A stretch of 64,000 nt of DNA. Origin: Metarhizium brunneum. Its lineage: Eukaryota > Ascomycota > Sordariomycetes > Hypocreales > Clavicipitaceae. The stretch spans positions 1,612,001 through 1,676,000 of the forward strand of contig NC_089428.1 in the NCBI RefSeq assembly GCF_013426205.1, written 5' to 3'. The first letter of the stretch is position 1, and each line of letters begins with the position of its first letter. The position numbers were made by a program, and so were the translations under genes. Shown piece after piece: positions 1 through 12,107 of this stretch. The notes under the pieces are model-generated. The model was not told the origin of the DNA and ran no database searches. It was given only the letters and a program-made list of their open reading frames with translations.

Positions 1-77
1 CGGCTTCCACTGGCCAAAGCCTCATCGTAGGTTGGAGGGACCGGATCATAGAATGGGGTCTTCTCGTCGGAAGGCAT
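1..77 (-). CDS. Partial PY-motif protein, N-terminus only
   Basis: The minus strand opens with an ATG at 75-77 and stays open to the window edge, giving 25 residues and part of a 26th. The peptide begins MPSDEKTPFYDP and continues into PPTYDEALASGS. The PPTY sequence fits the PPxY consensus recognised by WW domains, for example those of Rsp5-type ubiquitin ligases (family knowledge). Acidic, proline-rich N-termini with PPxYDEA are common in fungal membrane-trafficking or arrestin-like proteins, but nothing further can be assigned from 25 residues. The rest of the gene lies beyond the left edge. The composition looks clearly coding; the function is unknown. Confidence 0.55.
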   Translation of the reverse strand, partial: MPSDEKTPFYDPVPPTYDEALASGS

Positions 78-1734
78 CGTGGACTAGACGCAAGAGGGTG
101 CGCAGTCTACGGTAAGCAGCGAATCGAAAGCAGCCTGCCATGCAATACAGTTGGAACTAAACAAGTTCTACTTTGGTCGCTGGTGGGTGGGATGCGTTCT
201 AAGTTGCGACGGGTATCTGTCTGAGTTGTGTCCGTCGGCACGGATTCGCGGCGTCGGCAACAGCGGTATCGATTACCAGGGGAATTACAATGAGCGTAAA
301 GAAAGAAGAAAATTCAAAGAATGCGGCGCTGCTTAGGATTTAAAGGCGTCTAAAAATGCTTCATTGTAAACGATAGAGCCAAAAGCCAGTGTCGCCAGCT
401 TGACAGGCGGCTGAAGGATGATGGCCGCGATGTTAAGGAGGCCTGGTGGTGATGTAGCTGGGTGGTTTGAATGGGTGGGCGCACATCTTTGAATGCCAGT
501 GCTGGGCGTTCCAGCGCCGCTGCTAGTTGGACAGTAGTGTGAACCAGCACTTTGAGGCGCAGGTGTCGCGTCGCAGTTCCGTGCGTCTGGCTGGACAAGG
601 TACTTATGAACATGTCTGGTCTGGTGTCTGCTGAGAAACATGGACATCTATTTGGACCTAGGACATACTTAAACTCAGCACTGAGGTAAGTAGTTGAGTA
701 CGTAAAGTACCTAATACGAAGACTGTCCAAATGCACCAAGGACGCCCTCAACATCAGGATTAAATATAACAATCAACTGGCATTTGGATCTCACCTCAGC
801 GCAACATTGAATACCACCTGAAGTGCCGCAGACCTGGGCACCACGCCAAGGAGCACTAGTCCGCGAACACGTAAGTATGTACCTTTGTGGCGGTGCCAGT
901 AAGACTCATATTGGCTTTAATCAAGATATTTGACCATCCCCAAGCACACGACAGCATGCTGCATCAATGCTTGTACAGATACCTCAGCACTCGATGTCCC
1001 AGTGCCTCTTTATCCAATGCCAAGACCCTCCACCGTGATTGAATACGTACCTACGCCAGCGTCTTGGCGGCAACAAAAACCATACGAACCAGACTCTTCA
1101 CAATCCATGTCCAGTTCTGAACGAGGTGCCAAAAAGACACCGCGGCAGGCTTTGACAACCGTCTCGCCGAACGTCTTCACTCGGTTTTCTCTACTTGTGT
1201 GTACCGCCTTATGCACGGCCTGGCACTTTACAAATCGCCATTGGTGTGACTCGCGGAAGTTGCAAGGCTGCTCAGGGTGTGGGGGCGTTCAGTCTGAGAC
1301 TGAACTTGCTGTTTCGACGACGCAAGGGCCCAAAGTCACGCAGTGGCATCTGCAGGAACTGATGCCTTTGTCTCGCATTCTCATCCATCATCTCATCTAC
1401 TACGCGCATCTTCAGCTAGCGACAGTAGACAGCGGACCGGCTTAGTTCGTCTCACAGCACCTACCAGCCGATAATGCCCAATAACCTCGAGGAGCCATGG
1501 AAAAATACAATAAAATGCCGGGTTTAGGGGGAAGGGAGAAGGGGATTAGACACGTGGACAAAGCGCATCAAGAGGACGAGGGAGAAAACAAGATGTACAT
1601 ATATACACATAAGAAGTACATTGTGTCTCGTGCACTTTTCTCTTCAGTCGGACGCCTGTTCAAAAAGTATCTACACTCTCCACCTTGACTCTCTCCCAAT
1701 GACCTTCACAGCCTTTGGTGCCATTTTGATACCT
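78..1734. other. Intergenic, no gene recognised
   Basis: This stretch lies between the partial gene at the left edge and the 3' end of VPS35. Reading frames of up to about 170 codons occur but have no recognisable domain, biased composition or splice pattern. It contains one exact AACATTGAA (803-811), a copy of the window-wide intergenic 9-mer. Confidence 0.6.
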
Positions 1735-4590
1735 TCAGCTTGGGTAAAGTACTACTCCTTCGTACTGTCTGCTCCTTATATTCTCCAAAGTTTGATGGAA
1801 ATGCTTCTTACTTGTCTCGATGGAACCAGATTCTTGCTGGTTGCCTGCCAAATTCGAGTGGATGAGCTCGATTAAGCCATTGAGATATTTAGTTGTCACC
1901 TAATGTAACCATATGTCAGCCTTATTCACCACGAGTCGTTCGCTGGGCCCTCTTACCGATTCATTCTGTTGATCAAAATAGTAGACATATCTGTCCAGAA
2001 TCTCGACAAAAAGCTCAATCGAGGTTGCAGTTTCCATGCACGAATCCGCTACACGAAGAGCCCGTTGCAAACATTCCAGTACTCGCTTACCATCGCGGTA
2101 CAGCTGTTCTAGTAATTAGCATCCGATAAATTACAGTGTACATGGAACATCAAGTGCAAAGGTCATCTTTACCTCTGTTTCTTCTGACTCGCCATTGGAT
2201 GTGATCGGAGTAGCCCACCAAAGATGACTCGCCAGGTAGACAGCCCGGCATTGATCAGGCTTTCGCAACAATTTGCTACCATGCTGCGCGCATTTAGTTA
2301 TGAGAGTGTCGTAATTCTCCTTGCCAAAATTCCGCGTCTGGTGAAGAGATGAGGCGATAACACAGACCGCCTGAAATTGAGCCTTAGAATCTGTCACTGC
2401 CTCCTCATAGACCGTAAACGCCTGGGCGTAGAACTCATATGCCACCTCCTCGAAGCCCGTCATGTCAGCTGTCTGTCCAGCGCTACAGAACAAACGAAGT
2501 GACAGCTCAGCAATGCCAGGCCCATTCACACGAGTATACAAATTACTTAGTGCTGAATGAATAAATTTGTATAGAGCATTGCTCTGCGTCTCCCAGTTAT
2601 CGTCGTAGTGTTCTCTGGCCTTGAGTCTTCTAGCAAGCTTAATACAAGCGGTTATTAGAGGCGGAGTAGTGGTTCGAATGCGATCGTTGCCCTCGCCGTA
2701 TGCCTTGCGCGTCATTTGCAGTAGTTTGAACTGGGTGTCGTTGTGTTCCGCTTGTAGTAAATGAACCATTCGAGCCAGCCAGCCTTGTTCTTCCATGGTT
2801 TCGTCCGTTTCCACCGGGCGACGTTGTGACGCAACAAGATAGCCTTGCGGTGCCTGGGACCCCTCTTTGACGAGGACCGACATGATCTCCAAAACATTTT
2901 CTAGTTGTTCAGTCTTGGTGATCTTTGTTTGATCTTTTAAGAGAGTTCTGATGATTCCACCAGCCACAACACGACGTGTGGGATACGACTGGCACTGGAA
3001 GAGAGGGACGTAAGTGGGGAGGGAAAGGGCCGTGAATATGGATACATATCGTGTTAACGGCGCTTGTAGCAGAGCCAAGAGGCTCTGCTGAGCCCCAGGA
3101 GAATGCAAGTCGGCATTGTTAATATTCTCCCTCGTCTTTTGTGCGGCATACGCAAGAATCTGGTCCACATAATCCAATCGATCGGGGTAGTTGTTTAGGG
3201 CGAGATTACAGAGAGAAACCAAGAGAGCAATGATATCTTGGATGGGCAAGTGCTGGGCCTCCACCAGATTTTTTACCTGCGTGAAGAATACTTCGTAGAG
3301 CTGAACGTTGGCGCCGGCCGAGTCTTGACCATTAACGGCTGTGGTTTCAGTTTCAGCGTTGGACGGCGCTGTTGACTCAGCGACAGTGCTCGCTTCATCT
3401 CCAGCTGTGGTTCCACCCTCACCCTCATGCTTGGGCGTATCATCCTCACCATGTTTTTGCTTATCCTCATCTTCTTGTGAGATGGTACTCGGCTTCGGGA
3501 CGGCTTCAGAGGAAGGGGGTGCATCCTTCAGGAGCTGAACCTTCTCCAAAAGTGATGCCAGAGCGTCTGCTTCGATCTTTTCTTGCTCGGGCCCTTTATC
3601 CTTTGATCCTTCTCGGTCGGCATATTCAGAGAGGCGGTCCATCAGTCCGATAACAATGGCTTTAACGTTAACGTGAGGGTTCAAGCGCGATACAGCACCA
3701 AGAAATTGGTCGAGGGTATGGAGGTGGAACTCGTCTGGAAAGACTTGCGTAATGACCTCGAGAAGGTACTCTTGAGCTAGGACATCGCGGCACTGAACCA
3801 CCTGCTCCAATAATGGCCCGAGGATACTGGTTTTATACGTCTCAAGATCGACTAGTTGACTCAATCGCACAATATTGCTTCCCACAAGGAGTTGTAGTTC
3901 CTTTCGCTCTCGAATGCGCTGTTCGCGCTCTCTGGAGTGGCCCTGATGCTGAAGGCGTACCCATAATTTGTTCATTTCCACAAAGTTGGTCAGAATAAAG
4001 TTGATAGAGTCGCCCAGGTTACCCTCCGGACCTTCACTGTCAGAAGTCGGTAAAAAGTCGCGTACTTGGCCAGAGAGATAATATCGCAAAAACAGTCCAC
4101 GAATTGGGTGCTGAACACCGCGGCTCATGTCCATCATATCCTTCATAAGCTCCTTGACCGGCGCATCTTCAATTGACATGTACGCCGTGCCGACCGTAAT
4201 CATAAGATATAGTCTGGGAATGATGTTGCCGGCATATTGGACTAATTCGTATAGATCGGCAAGGTGATTGACGGGGTGGCTTTCCCGGAGATGGACCGAT
4301 AGATAGCGCAAAGCGTCAAAGACAGCCATGTATAATTCATAATATTGCTTAGGGCCGAGACTGCTCGTGCGAAGCTCCGAGACCAAGGTAGAGCTGGTGG
4401 ATAGACAGGAGATTAGTTCCGGTTGAGCCAGTTAGTAACAAGTCGGAATAACGCACCAGCATTTGAGGGCATCCATGAGTTTTCCAGGAGTGTCGAGGCA
4501 TTTGCGCATAAGGGATGTCTGTTGCCGCACAGCTACCAAGGCATCCTCAAGCAGGCGAGCCTGGTCCTCTGGAGGCGCCGACGTCGTCAT
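1735..4590 (-). CDS. VPS35: Retromer subunit VPS35
   Basis: This is the cargo-recognition core of the retromer, which recycles sorting receptors from endosomes to the Golgi with Vps26 and Vps29. I assign four exons: 4457-4590, 2173-4393, 1957-2103 and 1735-1899, for 888 residues. The introns are 63, 69 and 57 nt; the first carries an ACTAAC branch site. The start is chosen because exon 1 gives [20 protein letters not shown], the usual VPS35 N-terminus. The PRLYLM motif that contacts Vps26 lies at about residues 104-109. An acidic, Glu/Thr-rich low-complexity insert lies at about residues 345-400, between the N- and C-terminal helical solenoids. The exon 2/3 junction joins SNGESEETE to [16 protein letters not shown], and exon 4 supplies [12 protein letters not shown] and the tail; all match the family. 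Length and content indicate an intact gene. Confidence 0.95.
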
Positions 4591-4877
4591 GGTCAAGCTC
4601 TGTCCGGTGCGGTGGGCTGGCTTTGGATATCGTGGATAGGCAAAGAGTTGGCCTAGTCGGCATTAACTGCTAAGTGCAAACCAAGACGAGGTTCGTCGTG
4701 GATAAGCCTGGCGCGGCAGCAAAGCGTCGGGGTGGTGAGGTTGAAGCTAGGAGCAAGCAGTGTGGTAGGAACTGTGGATGTCACGACATGTAACCAGGTC
4801 CACAGAGCACTTGGTTCGCGAAGCAGCACTTGAGGGCTTGGGTGGGTGGTCCCTGGTGACGACAGACACCTGCGGCT

Positions 4878-4893
4878 AAGTACCTAGGTACTT
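4878..4893. repeat. Perfect 16-bp palindrome
   Basis: The sequence AAGTACCTAGGTACTT equals its own reverse complement. It contains the ACCTAGGT core that recurs at 8270-8279 (CTTACCTAGG) and 46207-46218 (GTACCTAGGTAC). It could be a dimeric transcription-factor site or a hairpin; no function is known to me. Confidence 0.7.
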
Positions 4894-4904
4894 TCGAGAC
4901 TGCA

Positions 4905-4924
4905 CTTCAATGTTAACATTGAAG
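4905..4924. repeat. Perfect 20-bp palindrome of two opposed TTCAATGTT units
   Basis: The sequence is CTTCAATGTTAACATTGAAG, two head-to-head copies of the TTCAATGTT 9-mer sharing a central TTAA. It lies 11 nt from the neighbouring 16-bp palindrome and about 315 nt upstream of the VPS35 start codon. The role is unknown. Confidence 0.75.
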
Positions 4925-5960
4925 CGGCTCCGCCGACGACACCTAGGCCAGAGAGCTCAAGTGCTCCCTAAAACACGTCGGACAGCGGGGCAGGGGCCTG
5001 AAAATAAGGGACCAGCCGCCAGGCGCGCAACGGTGTATCACGTGAGGTACGGGGTCTGGTACTTGAAGCAAACGCTTTCCAGTGAGGATGAGAGGGTGCT
5101 GATCTTTTGTACAACCTGACTGCGATTCGGGAAAGTATCTATCGATAGTAATCGATCCCAAGGGATTTTCGAATACGCCAAAGCAACATTGAAATTTTTT
5201 TGCATTAGCTGTGGTACGTATTTGAAAGCATAGTGCCTGCTGATAAGAGAATTGACAGCTTCGCAGCGCCAATTGTCGTTGCGCAGGCCATAGCCTTTGA
5301 TACTGTCCTTGGAGCCGCTTTACTTGTTCCGCCCGGCAAGCCTATTTCTAGTTCATTTGAACGATAAGATTAAGTAGTTTGTGGCTGTTTCTTGATACTG
5401 GTAGCCGTCACCACTAGCCCACCCAGCTCCATAACGCATTTTCAGTCCGCGGCAGGAGATTTGGATAACCCAGGATATACAGTCTCTGGCAAGATTTGCC
5501 GGTAGCGAGGTGAGCAGTAATGAAATACAGTATATCTTAGCATCACGCCCGATAGCCAGGTACCTCCTCTGACCAAATATATTTCGTCCCCCTATTGTTG
5601 ACTCAGCACATCCTAATATTTATCATGATACACTTGGTGCTGGGCCGGTACTAAGGTTGAACAATTACATTCAGCCCCGAACAGTACAGCGAGCCAAAGC
5701 GTATTGTTCAATATTGGGATACTAAGCAAAATAAAGACAGTATGCGAGATGACTGCGTCTATCACTTTACTCTATGCTCCCACATCCAAAGGTACCACTA
5801 ATCAAAATACATGGCCATACGGGCCCAAATATCGTCGCACGCTGCATAAAGAATCGTCATTGTCGGTCCGGGCGTCCAACGTGACTCTATGAAATAGCAA
5901 AATAACTCTTGTATGGTAAGTGCACCATTTCTTTCTGCTCTATGTTCTGTAACAGTCCCT

Positions 5961-6887
5961 CTACCATTTGATGAGCTTCTGAGGGAAGAACTCATTAATC
6001 AAGTCCATGTAGTAAGGCTTAAGCTCTTCGACAGAAGGGACATTGTCGCTCTTGCTGTAAAGGTCATAAGGGTTGAAAGCTTGTACGGCCTTGAGCATAG
6101 CGTGGTCTTTCTTGCACATAAGCTCACGATAGGCGCCCTCTCTGTGCCAAGGATAAAACGAGTGATAGCGAATCATGGCGAGAGCCTCATCAGGCAGAGT
6201 AGACTGATCCTTGACCACGTGATAGAGATATTCGTCGTGGCCCCAGCTGAGCATGATGTTGTCAAGGCCGCACCCGGGAGAGTAGATGCCGAACTTGGTG
6301 TTGTAGATGGGATCCTTGGTATCGGGGTTGGCCTCAAAAGTCTCGGGCAAAATGATGCGCTTATCGAAAGCACAGCCAACCGGGAATGTGTCTCCAACTA
6401 CATCCCACTGACCTTGGGTCTCAAGCTCGGGAAAGAAAAGCATCAGCTTACCCAAGTCATGGATGAGACCGGTCAGCTGCATCCAACGAGGCTTGCCGTC
6501 GCGGCGAATGGCCTCCGCAGACTGGAGGAGATGCTCAATTTGAGAGAGGGTGGTATCGGGGTCGGACTCATCGATCAGAGTGTTGAGCTTCTCGATAGCC
6601 TGCCAGACGGTCATTTCAGGTCGAACTCGGGAAGCGCTGTTGAAACGGTTGCGAGCAGCCAGGTTATAAGCAACAGTCTGCTTCTTGTGCTGCTCTCTGT
6701 AGAAGTTCTTGACGCGATCGCAGGCATCTTCGTACTGACGGAACTGAGACTTGTCCTTCTCGCTGTCAAACTTGGCCTCAGAGTCGTATTTGATGCAGTT
6801 CACATCATCGATGGCATCGGACAGGCTCTCAAGGACTTGGCCATCATGGGTGGCAGGTGGAAATTCGACGATGGCTGAGGGGGCCAT
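5961..6887 (-). CDS. Myo-inositol oxygenase (MIOX)
   Basis: This non-heme di-iron enzyme (EC 1.13.99.1) cleaves myo-inositol with O2 to D-glucuronate, the first step of inositol catabolism; it is expected in the cytosol. It is a single exon of 308 residues, the usual length. Six metal ligands of the HD-fold site can be placed by spacing against mouse MIOX: His119 (IEHLLQSAEAIR), His143 and Asp144 (GLIHDLGKL), His217 (SWGHDEYL), His242 (RYHSFYPWH) and Asp275 (NPYDLYSKSD). The DESDPD segment at 106-111 and the family-typical C-terminus FPQKLIKW are present. No frameshift or missing ligand is seen. The start is supported by an ordinary fungal N-terminus and the absence of an upstream in-frame coding signal. 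Confidence 0.96.
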   Translation of the reverse strand: MAPSAIVEFPPATHDGQVLESLSDAIDDVNCIKYDSEAKFDSEKDKSQFRQYEDACDRVKNFYREQHKKQTVAYNLAARNRFNSASRVRPEMTVWQAIEKLNTLIDESDPDTTLSQIEHLLQSAEAIRRDGKPRWMQLTGLIHDLGKLMLFFPELETQGQWDVVGDTFPVGCAFDKRIILPETFEANPDTKDPIYNTKFGIYSPGCGLDNIMLSWGHDEYLYHVVKDQSTLPDEALAMIRYHSFYPWHREGAYRELMCKKDHAMLKAVQAFNPYDLYSKSDNVPSVEELKPYYMDLINEFFPQKLIKW

Positions 6888-9800
6888 TGTAGCTGTGTTT
6901 ACGAAACTTGGATTTGGTATCGTAAGATGTGTTGTCAGGTGCCCTTGAAGACGATAGCCAGCTGGTCAACAGTGTTGTAGGAATATCAGATCGAAAGATA
7001 CTGTTCTCCTCTCAATTGTTTGGGTCCGGATTTGGGAGGTCAAAATCGGCGGAATACAAGTCTTGCTTTCCGAGGTGAAAGAGTATCACCAGAAAAGTGA
7101 GGACTATGTGAAGAGATTCCAAGCAAGATCTGAACCGAACCGAAAGAGGCTCGAGTGCTGCCAGGCCTTAAGTATGTATGCATAGACTCGTAGAGTATAG
7201 GTCCCCGCACCCCAATTTGTAGATTTTCATTTTACGTCACGAAACCCTCCCATGCGCCCTCCGCAAATTTCTTCCCCGTGTCTTGCGTACATACATGCTA
7301 CACGACCTGGTGTTTAGTGCTCCAGGAACCCACGAAAGATGGATAAAGGTGGAGGGTTGTCCGGCGAGCACTGCCGAGTCAAGTCTGGCTCTATCTACCC
7401 CTCGCCAGCGCTTTCCGTTTTTGGCCATCTCTGATACCGTTAGCGTCGAAAACGAGAACGGAACCATGACTGGCATGAGAGCTCCACGTCAACCACACTC
7501 TAATCATCGCCGGGTGTTACCCTAAAAGGTATTACAGTTCCTCATGATGTGATCGGATCTCACACACATACTTACAGGCGCCAATTATGCCCATGGTTCC
7601 GGCACATGGCAGCGTATGCGACCCCTACGCGAAGCCTTGGCCTTCTGCGGGTGATTGAAAGGGCATGGTTCTCCGCGTTGTTGGGAGTTCCGAGCGGAAA
7701 ACCAGTCCACTGCCGTCGTGGGCCGTTGAGATTCCTCCAAATTCTAATGCGCAGCCTTTACTGACGAACCCCGCGGTCCCGGAATTCACGGACATATGCC
7801 GGTTATCAGAATAGGTAATCCGCCCCATCTAATTTCCGATTCAGCTACTCCGGTACGTGGGGTCAACTACATGCCAGTGTTGAGTTATGAATGTCTCTTC
7901 CGAGCTATTCGGAGTGAATCAGCCATCACTGTCCCTATTGGTATACACAACATAGACCGAAAAACTGATCGTAGGGGCGTATTAAGTGATATAACCCAGT
8001 ACCATAGTACAGCCACTATGCAGGTATCTCGATATCTCGGCTTCTTTTGTGCCGTACTGGAGAAACGTCGGACTAGACGAACGCTCTCGACCACGAAACA
8101 CGTTCAATATTATCGACACAGTTGACGATCAGGTGTCAAAACTAAACCGTACTTTTACCAGCCACATCTCTTGAACCACAAGACGCAAGGCGAGTTGTGT
8201 TTGATGTCTGGTATCACTCTCCCCTCAACTACCGTCGCTGCGCTCTTGCGTATTACTTTCTGCTTACTTACCTAGGTAGGCAGGTAGGCACGGTTCTAGT
8301 TTGGGAATATAGTGGCGAAAGTCTCCTTCTTTCTTCAAAAACATCGTATGATTGAAAACGGATCTGTCGTCATGTGACCGGCCCTTCGGAACTTCTTGCC
8401 AAATTATACTCTCAATGCAAACGTCATCTCATCAGACAATAGCAGGAGATTCTCCTCTGGGCTAGGAAGATGAAGGAGATACAAATTTCATTACAAATCT
8501 CGTATACATGTGGGAAGGAACTTTGGTAAGCCGCAAGCAATCATGACCCGTGAAGGCACGCTTTCCCACTCGGGGGCGGTTCCCTTATTGGTATCACCTC
8601 TCTGTCTTAGGAATAGCGTCCTCGTTATTTCCTCTCCTTTGATCAAATGCGCTAAAACCTTGGCAAATACTTTATAAATATAATTTATTAGCCAAATTAG
8701 TACGTGGGCTGATCTTTGGTTCTCAGAAGTCCCTTGCGGCTTAGTCAAGATGCCCGAAGCATGATAGTTCCTTGTCACGGGGAATATGAGAATGTATGGC
8801 AACTGGGCACTAGAAAGATTGTAACTACAGATCCATTTGCATGGGAGCACCGAAATATGTCTCTGGCTAGCTCTCCTGCACCTTCTCTGTATCCTTTCCA
8901 GTATGCAAGACGCAGTGGAATCACTGTTCGATGTCCGGCTTGACCGGCGGCGTTATAGTTACTTCGCTGGAGCTGGAATTCTAGAACGGCCCGACGAGTG
9001 GAACAAACTGTTGAGTAATGCCTCCAACTTCATAGGCGGTACAGAGGTTCAGAATCCCACAAAACTATAATGACAGTTGGACGGGGGAGTTTTACTGGAA
9101 ACAGTGCCAATTTGATCTGTAGGTGAAGGACTTCAAAGTTCACCCGTTACCTACTGTTTGGTAACATAATTCGCGGATCATAGCTAACCCCGGATAGAGT
9201 AAGTTACGATTGTGTCTGAGTCTAGCCCGTCGTCAGGGAAGAGTTTGCTCGTGATGAAGCGGCCCAACGAGTTCTTGATACCCAATATCCGACACTGACT
9301 TCAATAAGATCAGATGATTCACGACACGGTCTGGCCCTTCCTCTTCAAATTTCACCTATTACTCCATACACTTGGCAGTGTATTGGATTGGTTCTCAAGC
9401 TCAAATTTCCACCATCCAAACCACGGCAGGAACCTAACATCTGCATTCATGCAATACCGCTCAGCCTTGAACAAGAGACACGCATGTCGAAGCTACGACC
9501 AACATGCAGTCAGCAACTGGGGAGGGCAGACCCAGAGAAGTCGCAAAGTCAAAGAGCTGTGTACGATTCGACTTTCACAATGAGGCCATATCCACATATG
9601 CAAATTTCTCATCACGCTACAAGCAAACCGAAGGTCATGAGGGCTGTTGGATATGAAACGATTTGATAACGACCACCAACCTCCTCGCATGCACGCCACA
9701 ACAAGGCACTAATCGGTGTTGGATGCGCAACTCGGGGCCGGGCCATGATGTTGGTCGCTGCGCATAATGTTCCAGTCTGTTGAAATTGTTGACATTTGCT

Positions 9801-12107
9801 ATCTTTGACGGGATGGCGCTGATTCGTCGATGCCCAAACAAAGTACGGTGATCCGGCTGTCCGCCGGTTTTGGGTAGAGGCCCAAATAGGTCATGTGCTA
9901 CCCTGAGCAGGGGCGAATCTGCATATCCTATTCTCAGTGCTGGCATCGACGCCCACACTACATCCCAATGTTGCACACCGATGACGCACGGCATGTCCAT
10001 TGCCAGTGACATTTCTGAGTCGAACTACATGTTAGTCGACAACCACGGGAGCAGGCTGCAAGCCTGGCGTGATCCAGCAAGAGGCGTATCGCCAGCGAGG
10101 GAAACAGCAGGAAAGAGAGTAATATGTATGTATCAGACGTCTGACGGCTCAGAAAGGTACATACATTTGTACGCAGTACGGAGTACCCCGTTCTTCCTTA
10201 CAACTGACCCAACCTTGATGTGCAAGAACCGAGGCAGAAATGCGCCGATGGATGTTGAAATTTCAGCGTTGTGTGGGAGACTCCTGGCTCCAGCTACCGG
10301 GGGATTGGGATTGGGGCCGATGCAGACCGGTGAGAGACGGTGAGGCAAACCCCAGTCCGTCATAAATAATTTCCAAGCTGGTATGCCTAGGGGGGCAAAA
10401 CCAGTGCGCAATTGGGGTTGAGATACTCCGTACGGAACACGGACTAACGGAGTCGAGCTTGGCAAAAATTTGCGACAGGCATGGCTATATTGCCACGAGG
10501 TACGGAGTACGGAGTGCTAGTACTAGATATCTCGTGGCTTCCGTTCTCTGCCATTCGCCAAGAGACTACATATGTAGTCTGCCAGTTTGCGTCTCCCTCC
10601 AACACGAACCATCAGCGAGCCAACTGCATATTGTACATTACGGAGTACACCTGGTTCGTGCTTTGCGCACAACAATGCTAGCTGCGACTTAATGCACGAC
10701 GTGAAAAGCGGTGCGGATACAGCATGTCCAGTGTGTTGAAATATCGCCACATTTGGCTTAGGGTGAAGAGCTTTGAATAAAACAAAAAGGTATCGAACAG
10801 CGTTGAGACAAAGGGCATTCTGGCGGTGAAAGTGACTATTGAGGCTCACGGACATGGTAGAGTGAAGACTGATGAGGGTCTCGTGACAAAGAGACAAGCA
10901 GAAGGAGGGAGGATTTCTTGGGGGTTCGCCAAGAAAGAGTATACGCTAACATATTGCAGTATATGATGGTATAGCGGGTGATATGGGGTAACCTGGCTGC
11001 ATTGCACGAGTCGGTCAGCATTCTACTAAGTACTTTAGGCGAGCTTAAGTCCTAAGTTGAGGCTGCTTGGCCAAGTGCCTGTGTTGTGGTCGAGCGCTGT
11101 AGATGGTAAACAGGGGAAGTACGAAGGGGTCTGGTGCGTGCATGTGCGCGCGGTACCTACATGTACTTAAGTGCCTACCTCAAAAGTGCTGCCTCCTGTC
11201 CCCTGGGCTCCCAGTTTGTCAAGACATCAACTGCCATGTGGCTCCTCCCGACCTAGCGGACGTGCCTGATCTGTAGGTACTTACCCGTCCAGGTTCCAAG
11301 CTCAAGCATCAATAGACACCGTGAGCCTCGCCCCTTCCGCCGAGTTCAATCCAATTTGTTTCTGTTCCCATTCATAAACTGCGCACCTGATCTCAAATCA
11401 CCTGTTTTTTTTTTTTTTGTTTCTCGGCCTCTTCGGCATCACCCCTGCCGCAATTGTGCCCATCTGGTGTTTCTTTTTTGCGGTCCAGCACCGATTAGTT
11501 ATAGCCGCCTTGGCCTGCTTAAAAAAAAAAGATACCTGGGCACTTGACGACTGGGGGTACTTCATAGGTCTCGTGCCTGGCCTCAGCCAGTATCTCGACT
11601 GCTATTTGGAACTTGAGTACCTGGCGACTCTGTGCTTGGAAACGGGAACCTTGGAAGTTTGGTAAGGTCCCTGTAGGTACTTACCTGGCAGCCTAGGCTT
11701 GCTCACCAGCTGGTCCTTGCATCCATCCCTACGACTCAGTCTAGTACCAGACTCCATGCTAACTCAAATTGAAGACGCCATTGACCCTAGCAGCCTAGCA
11801 GCCTAGGCCTAGCTCGATCATTGATCGCTCCCGGGCTCAGTCGACAGACGTTGCGTGGTGCTGGTACAAGCCGGCGCTACTGACGATCCACCGCCATCGC
11901 CCCAAGTATCGTCTGGTCGCCACGGACCGTTGGCCCGCTGTTACCTTCTCCGACTTTTGACCCCTAGCTCCTGCGGAAGGCGGTGCGCCCATTGTCGTCG
12001 TTATCGAGATTGACGGATATTGTTTATTTCTAGGAGGTGAGCCAGGGCTGCTAACTTCCATCTCTTCTTCTTCTCCTTCTTCACTAGGAAGACCTCTCGA
12101 CTCGAAG
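6888..12107. other. 5.2-kb region without a recognisable gene
   Basis: This stretch separates divergently oriented MIOX (-) and HMT1 (+). Short reading frames occur on all frames, but none shows a domain or plausible exon chain. It has four exact TACGGAGTA/TACTCCGTA copies between 10177 and 10647 (10177, 10424, 10501, 10639). The 900 nt before HMT1 are rich in GTAGGTACTTACC-like motifs (for example near 11274 and 11672), a T-run at about 11405-11419 and an A-run at 11520-11530. It may be an old degraded region or a long regulatory interval. Confidence 0.5.

Larger units (their letters stand above)
4591..5960. other. Intergenic: VPS35 promoter side and MIOX 3' side
   Basis: No coding sequence was recognised. 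About 290-335 nt upstream of the VPS35 start lie two back-to-back perfect palindromes (4878-4893 and 4905-4924), listed separately. Another exact AACATTGAA is at 5185-5193. Confidence 0.6.

Noticed and set aside
930..1445. 171-codon plus-strand frame downstream of VPS35
   Set aside because: The composition is random-like (high Cys, Thr, Ser, no hydrophobic core pattern), and it has no recognisable motif.
5913..6878. 321-codon plus-strand frame
   Set aside because: It lies exactly antisense to myo-inositol oxygenase, whose metal ligands are all intact. The plus-strand product is Leu/Val-rich without a domain, a mirror of the codon use of the real gene.
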